From Phycisphaerae bacterium (lineage in GTDB: Bacteria; Planctomycetota; Phycisphaerae; Sedimentisphaerales; SG8-4): DNA of 39,443 bases. This document shows, piece by piece, positions 38,554 to 39,443 of the stretch (position 1 is the stretch's first letter; each line of letters starts with the position of its first letter). The stretch is from NCBI GenBank assembly GCA_030603035.1, contig JAUVYQ010000006.1:1-39443 (forward strand), in the 5' to 3' direction. The translations under genes were made by a program, and so were the position numbers. Below the pieces are notes generated by a model. That model ran no database searches. It was not told the origin of the DNA and saw only the letters and a list, made by a program, of their open reading frames with translations.

Positions 38554-39078
38554 ATGCAAAAACAGGTTGAATATTCCGATGCCATCAAAACCAAGTACCC
38601 CGAGCAGGTGGTAATCGCCATCGCCAGAGACAAGGGCGGCCGCGCCAATCCTGTTACGCTCGGCTGGACAATGATTGTATCGGGGACGCCGCCAATGATG
38701 GCAATTGCCGTCGCAAGCAGGCATTACTCAATCGAGACCATCAGGCACTCGAAATGCTTTACCATTGCGTTTCCATCCTCGGAGATGGCCGATGCGGCAC
38801 TTTTCTTCGGCTCAAGGTCCGGCAGGGACACCGATAAATTCGCCGAATTCGATGCGCAGCATGGCCAAGTCCAGTGCGAAACAGAGCCGGCCAAAGCCAT
38901 TGATTCGGTGCTGCTGGCAGAGGCCGTGGCGAATTTCGAATGCACCCTCGAATCTGAAACCGAAGCTGGCGACCATATAATCTTTGTCGGCAAGGTCATC
39001 TGCTCCCATACCAACACCGAGCCGAAGAAGCGGCTATACACCACCGGGCCGGGACACAAATTGGGCTCGGCTTCATAA
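38554..39078 (+). CDS. Flavin reductase-like (FMN-binding split-barrel) protein
   Basis: The 174-residue protein is of the flavin reductase/DIM6-NTAB family. It binds FMN and reduces it or uses it in a two-component system. Family pieces are NPVTLGWTMIVSGTPPMMAI, AVASRHYSIETIRHSKCFTI, AFPSSEMADAALFFG and GDHIIFVGKVICSHTN. The length is normal. CGGAG lies 8 bases before the ATG. A 7-nt array ends 26 bases upstream. It is monocistronic with no monooxygenase partner in view. Confidence 0.9.
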   Translation: MQKQVEYSDAIKTKYPEQVVIAIARDKGGRANPVTLGWTMIVSGTPPMMAIAVASRHYSIETIRHSKCFTIAFPSSEMADAALFFGSRSGRDTDKFAEFDAQHGQVQCETEPAKAIDSVLLAEAVANFECTLESETEAGDHIIFVGKVICSHTNTEPKKRLYTTGPGHKLGSAS

Positions 39079-39096
39079 AAAGATGGGACTCTTTTT

Positions 39097-39222
39097 GTTA
39101 GCCCCCAGCACTGTCGGGAGTTTATATTTAGCCCCCAAATTTATTTGGGGTCAAATAAAAAACAAATCCTGGCAAAGCCAGGGTTTTCCTTATCGGTTAG
39201 CCCCCAGCTCGGCTGGGGGTCA
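39097..39222. repeat. Three palindromic repeats, TAGCCCCCA family
   Basis: GTTAGCCCCCAGCACTGTCG, then GGAG (39097-39120); TTTAGCCCCCAAATTTATTT, then GGGGTCA (39127-39153); and GTTAGCCCCCAGCTCGGCTG, then GGGGTCA (39196-39222). The TTAGCCCCCA and GGGGTCA flanks stay, while the core changes from AAATTTATTT to GCTCGGC and remains self-complementary (GCACTGTC in the first, degenerate copy). Confidence 0.8.
39168..39188 (+). terminator. Possible intrinsic terminator
   Basis: CCTGGC pairs with GCCAGG over AAA, followed by GTTTTCCTT. It lies between palindromic repeats and may end the flavin reductase transcript. Confidence 0.4.
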
Positions 39223-39374
39223 GAATCACTCGGTCTGGTCGCGTCTGAGTCGTTTTTCTGTTGTAAAATATGTCCGAAATCTTCTGTTGAATTAAGACAG
39301 GCAATCACTACTGTCCGGTTGTTTGATTCGGAAAACGTCGTAACGATTTAAATAAGATTGGGTTACAAGCAAAA

Positions 39375-39443
39375 ATGACTGTAATCGATTTGAAATCGCT
39401 TTTAGACTCAGGCCATTTCAGTTTGAGAAGTATTGAGGGAATG
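39375..39443 (+). CDS. Start of an unidentified ORF cut by the window edge
   Basis: ATG 39375 opens a frame that stays open to the end (23 codons: MTVIDLKSLLDSGHFSLRSI and so on). It is too short to identify. ACTACTGTCCGGTT at 39307-39320 also occurs at 33885-33898. If that is an end of an insertion sequence, the ORF could be its transposase, but this is a guess. Confidence 0.3.
   Translation, partial: MTVIDLKSLLDSGHFSLRSIEGM

Noticed and set aside
8541..39222. CRISPR array
   Set aside because: No repeats of 23-40 bases alternate with unique spacers of constant length; the tandem repeats have 7-nt units and the palindromic repeats are dispersed.

Overview
The window reads as a chromosome segment of an environmental Planctomycetota, most likely from the Phycisphaerae side (inference). 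The reasons are a secreted PQQ-type beta-propeller protein ending in dockerin-like calcium repeats, a type II prepilin-like protein with the H-x9-DG end typical of planctomycetes, PEP-CTERM-like tails, divergent RpoD, RpoN, DnaG and DnaX housekeeping genes, and intergenic DNA packed with short repeats. Spacers are long and most genes stand alone or in short operons.

Layout. 0.2-1.5 kb: an IS3-family insertion sequence. 1.9-3.65 kb: small accessory genes of unknown role, separated by orphan PEP-CTERM-like C-terminal tails. 3.65-5 kb: a possibly structured non-coding segment, a 2H phosphoesterase and a STAS anti-anti-sigma-like protein. 5.07-8.5 kb: a MITE-like element, then a TAXI-type TRAP transporter (binding lipoprotein plus fused permease). 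8.6-10.4 kb: repeats, a truncated PQQ-propeller gene and a hypothetical gene. 10.5-14.2 kb: dnaG and rpoD. 14.4-20 kb: small membrane proteins, a cold-shock protein, an HNH/AP2 endonuclease, a fumarylacetoacetase-family hydrolase and a coiled-coil membrane protein, in repeat-rich DNA. 20.1-23.75 kb: a cobalamin riboswitch with a terminator, then the secreted propeller/dockerin protein, the prepilin-like protein and a Dph6-like PP-loop ATPase. 23.8-27.7 kb: ComF-type phosphoribosyltransferase, an XRE-S24 LexA-like regulator, a secreted Ada-like metal-binding protein and a phosphomannomutase/phosphoglucomutase. 27.8-30.9 kb: a minus-strand operon arsR, permease, two thioredoxin-fold proteins and CcdA. 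31-39 kb: a second MITE copy, a membrane protein overlapping a winged-helix regulator, rpoN, a Gfo/Idh/MocA oxidoreductase, recR, dnaX, ferredoxin, proC, a flavin reductase and the start of an ORF cut by the window edge.

How the parts work together. The TRAP pair forms one importer. The ArsR operon looks like a metalloid- or redox-responsive permease with a thiol relay (CcdA to thioredoxins). The riboswitch places a secreted protein, a pseudopilin and possibly a PP-loop ATPase under vitamin B12 control although no B12 transporter gene is visible here. dnaG-rpoD and dnaX-recR are replication, repair and transcription pairs.

The most unusual property is the spacer DNA. More than twenty short degenerate tandem arrays share a 7-nt period although their unit sequences differ. 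Two of them lie in frame inside dnaG and dnaX, in interdomain linkers. There are also three families of palindromic repeats with conserved flanks and variable self-complementary cores, and a roughly 158-bp MITE-like element in two near-complete inverted copies plus a disrupted third.
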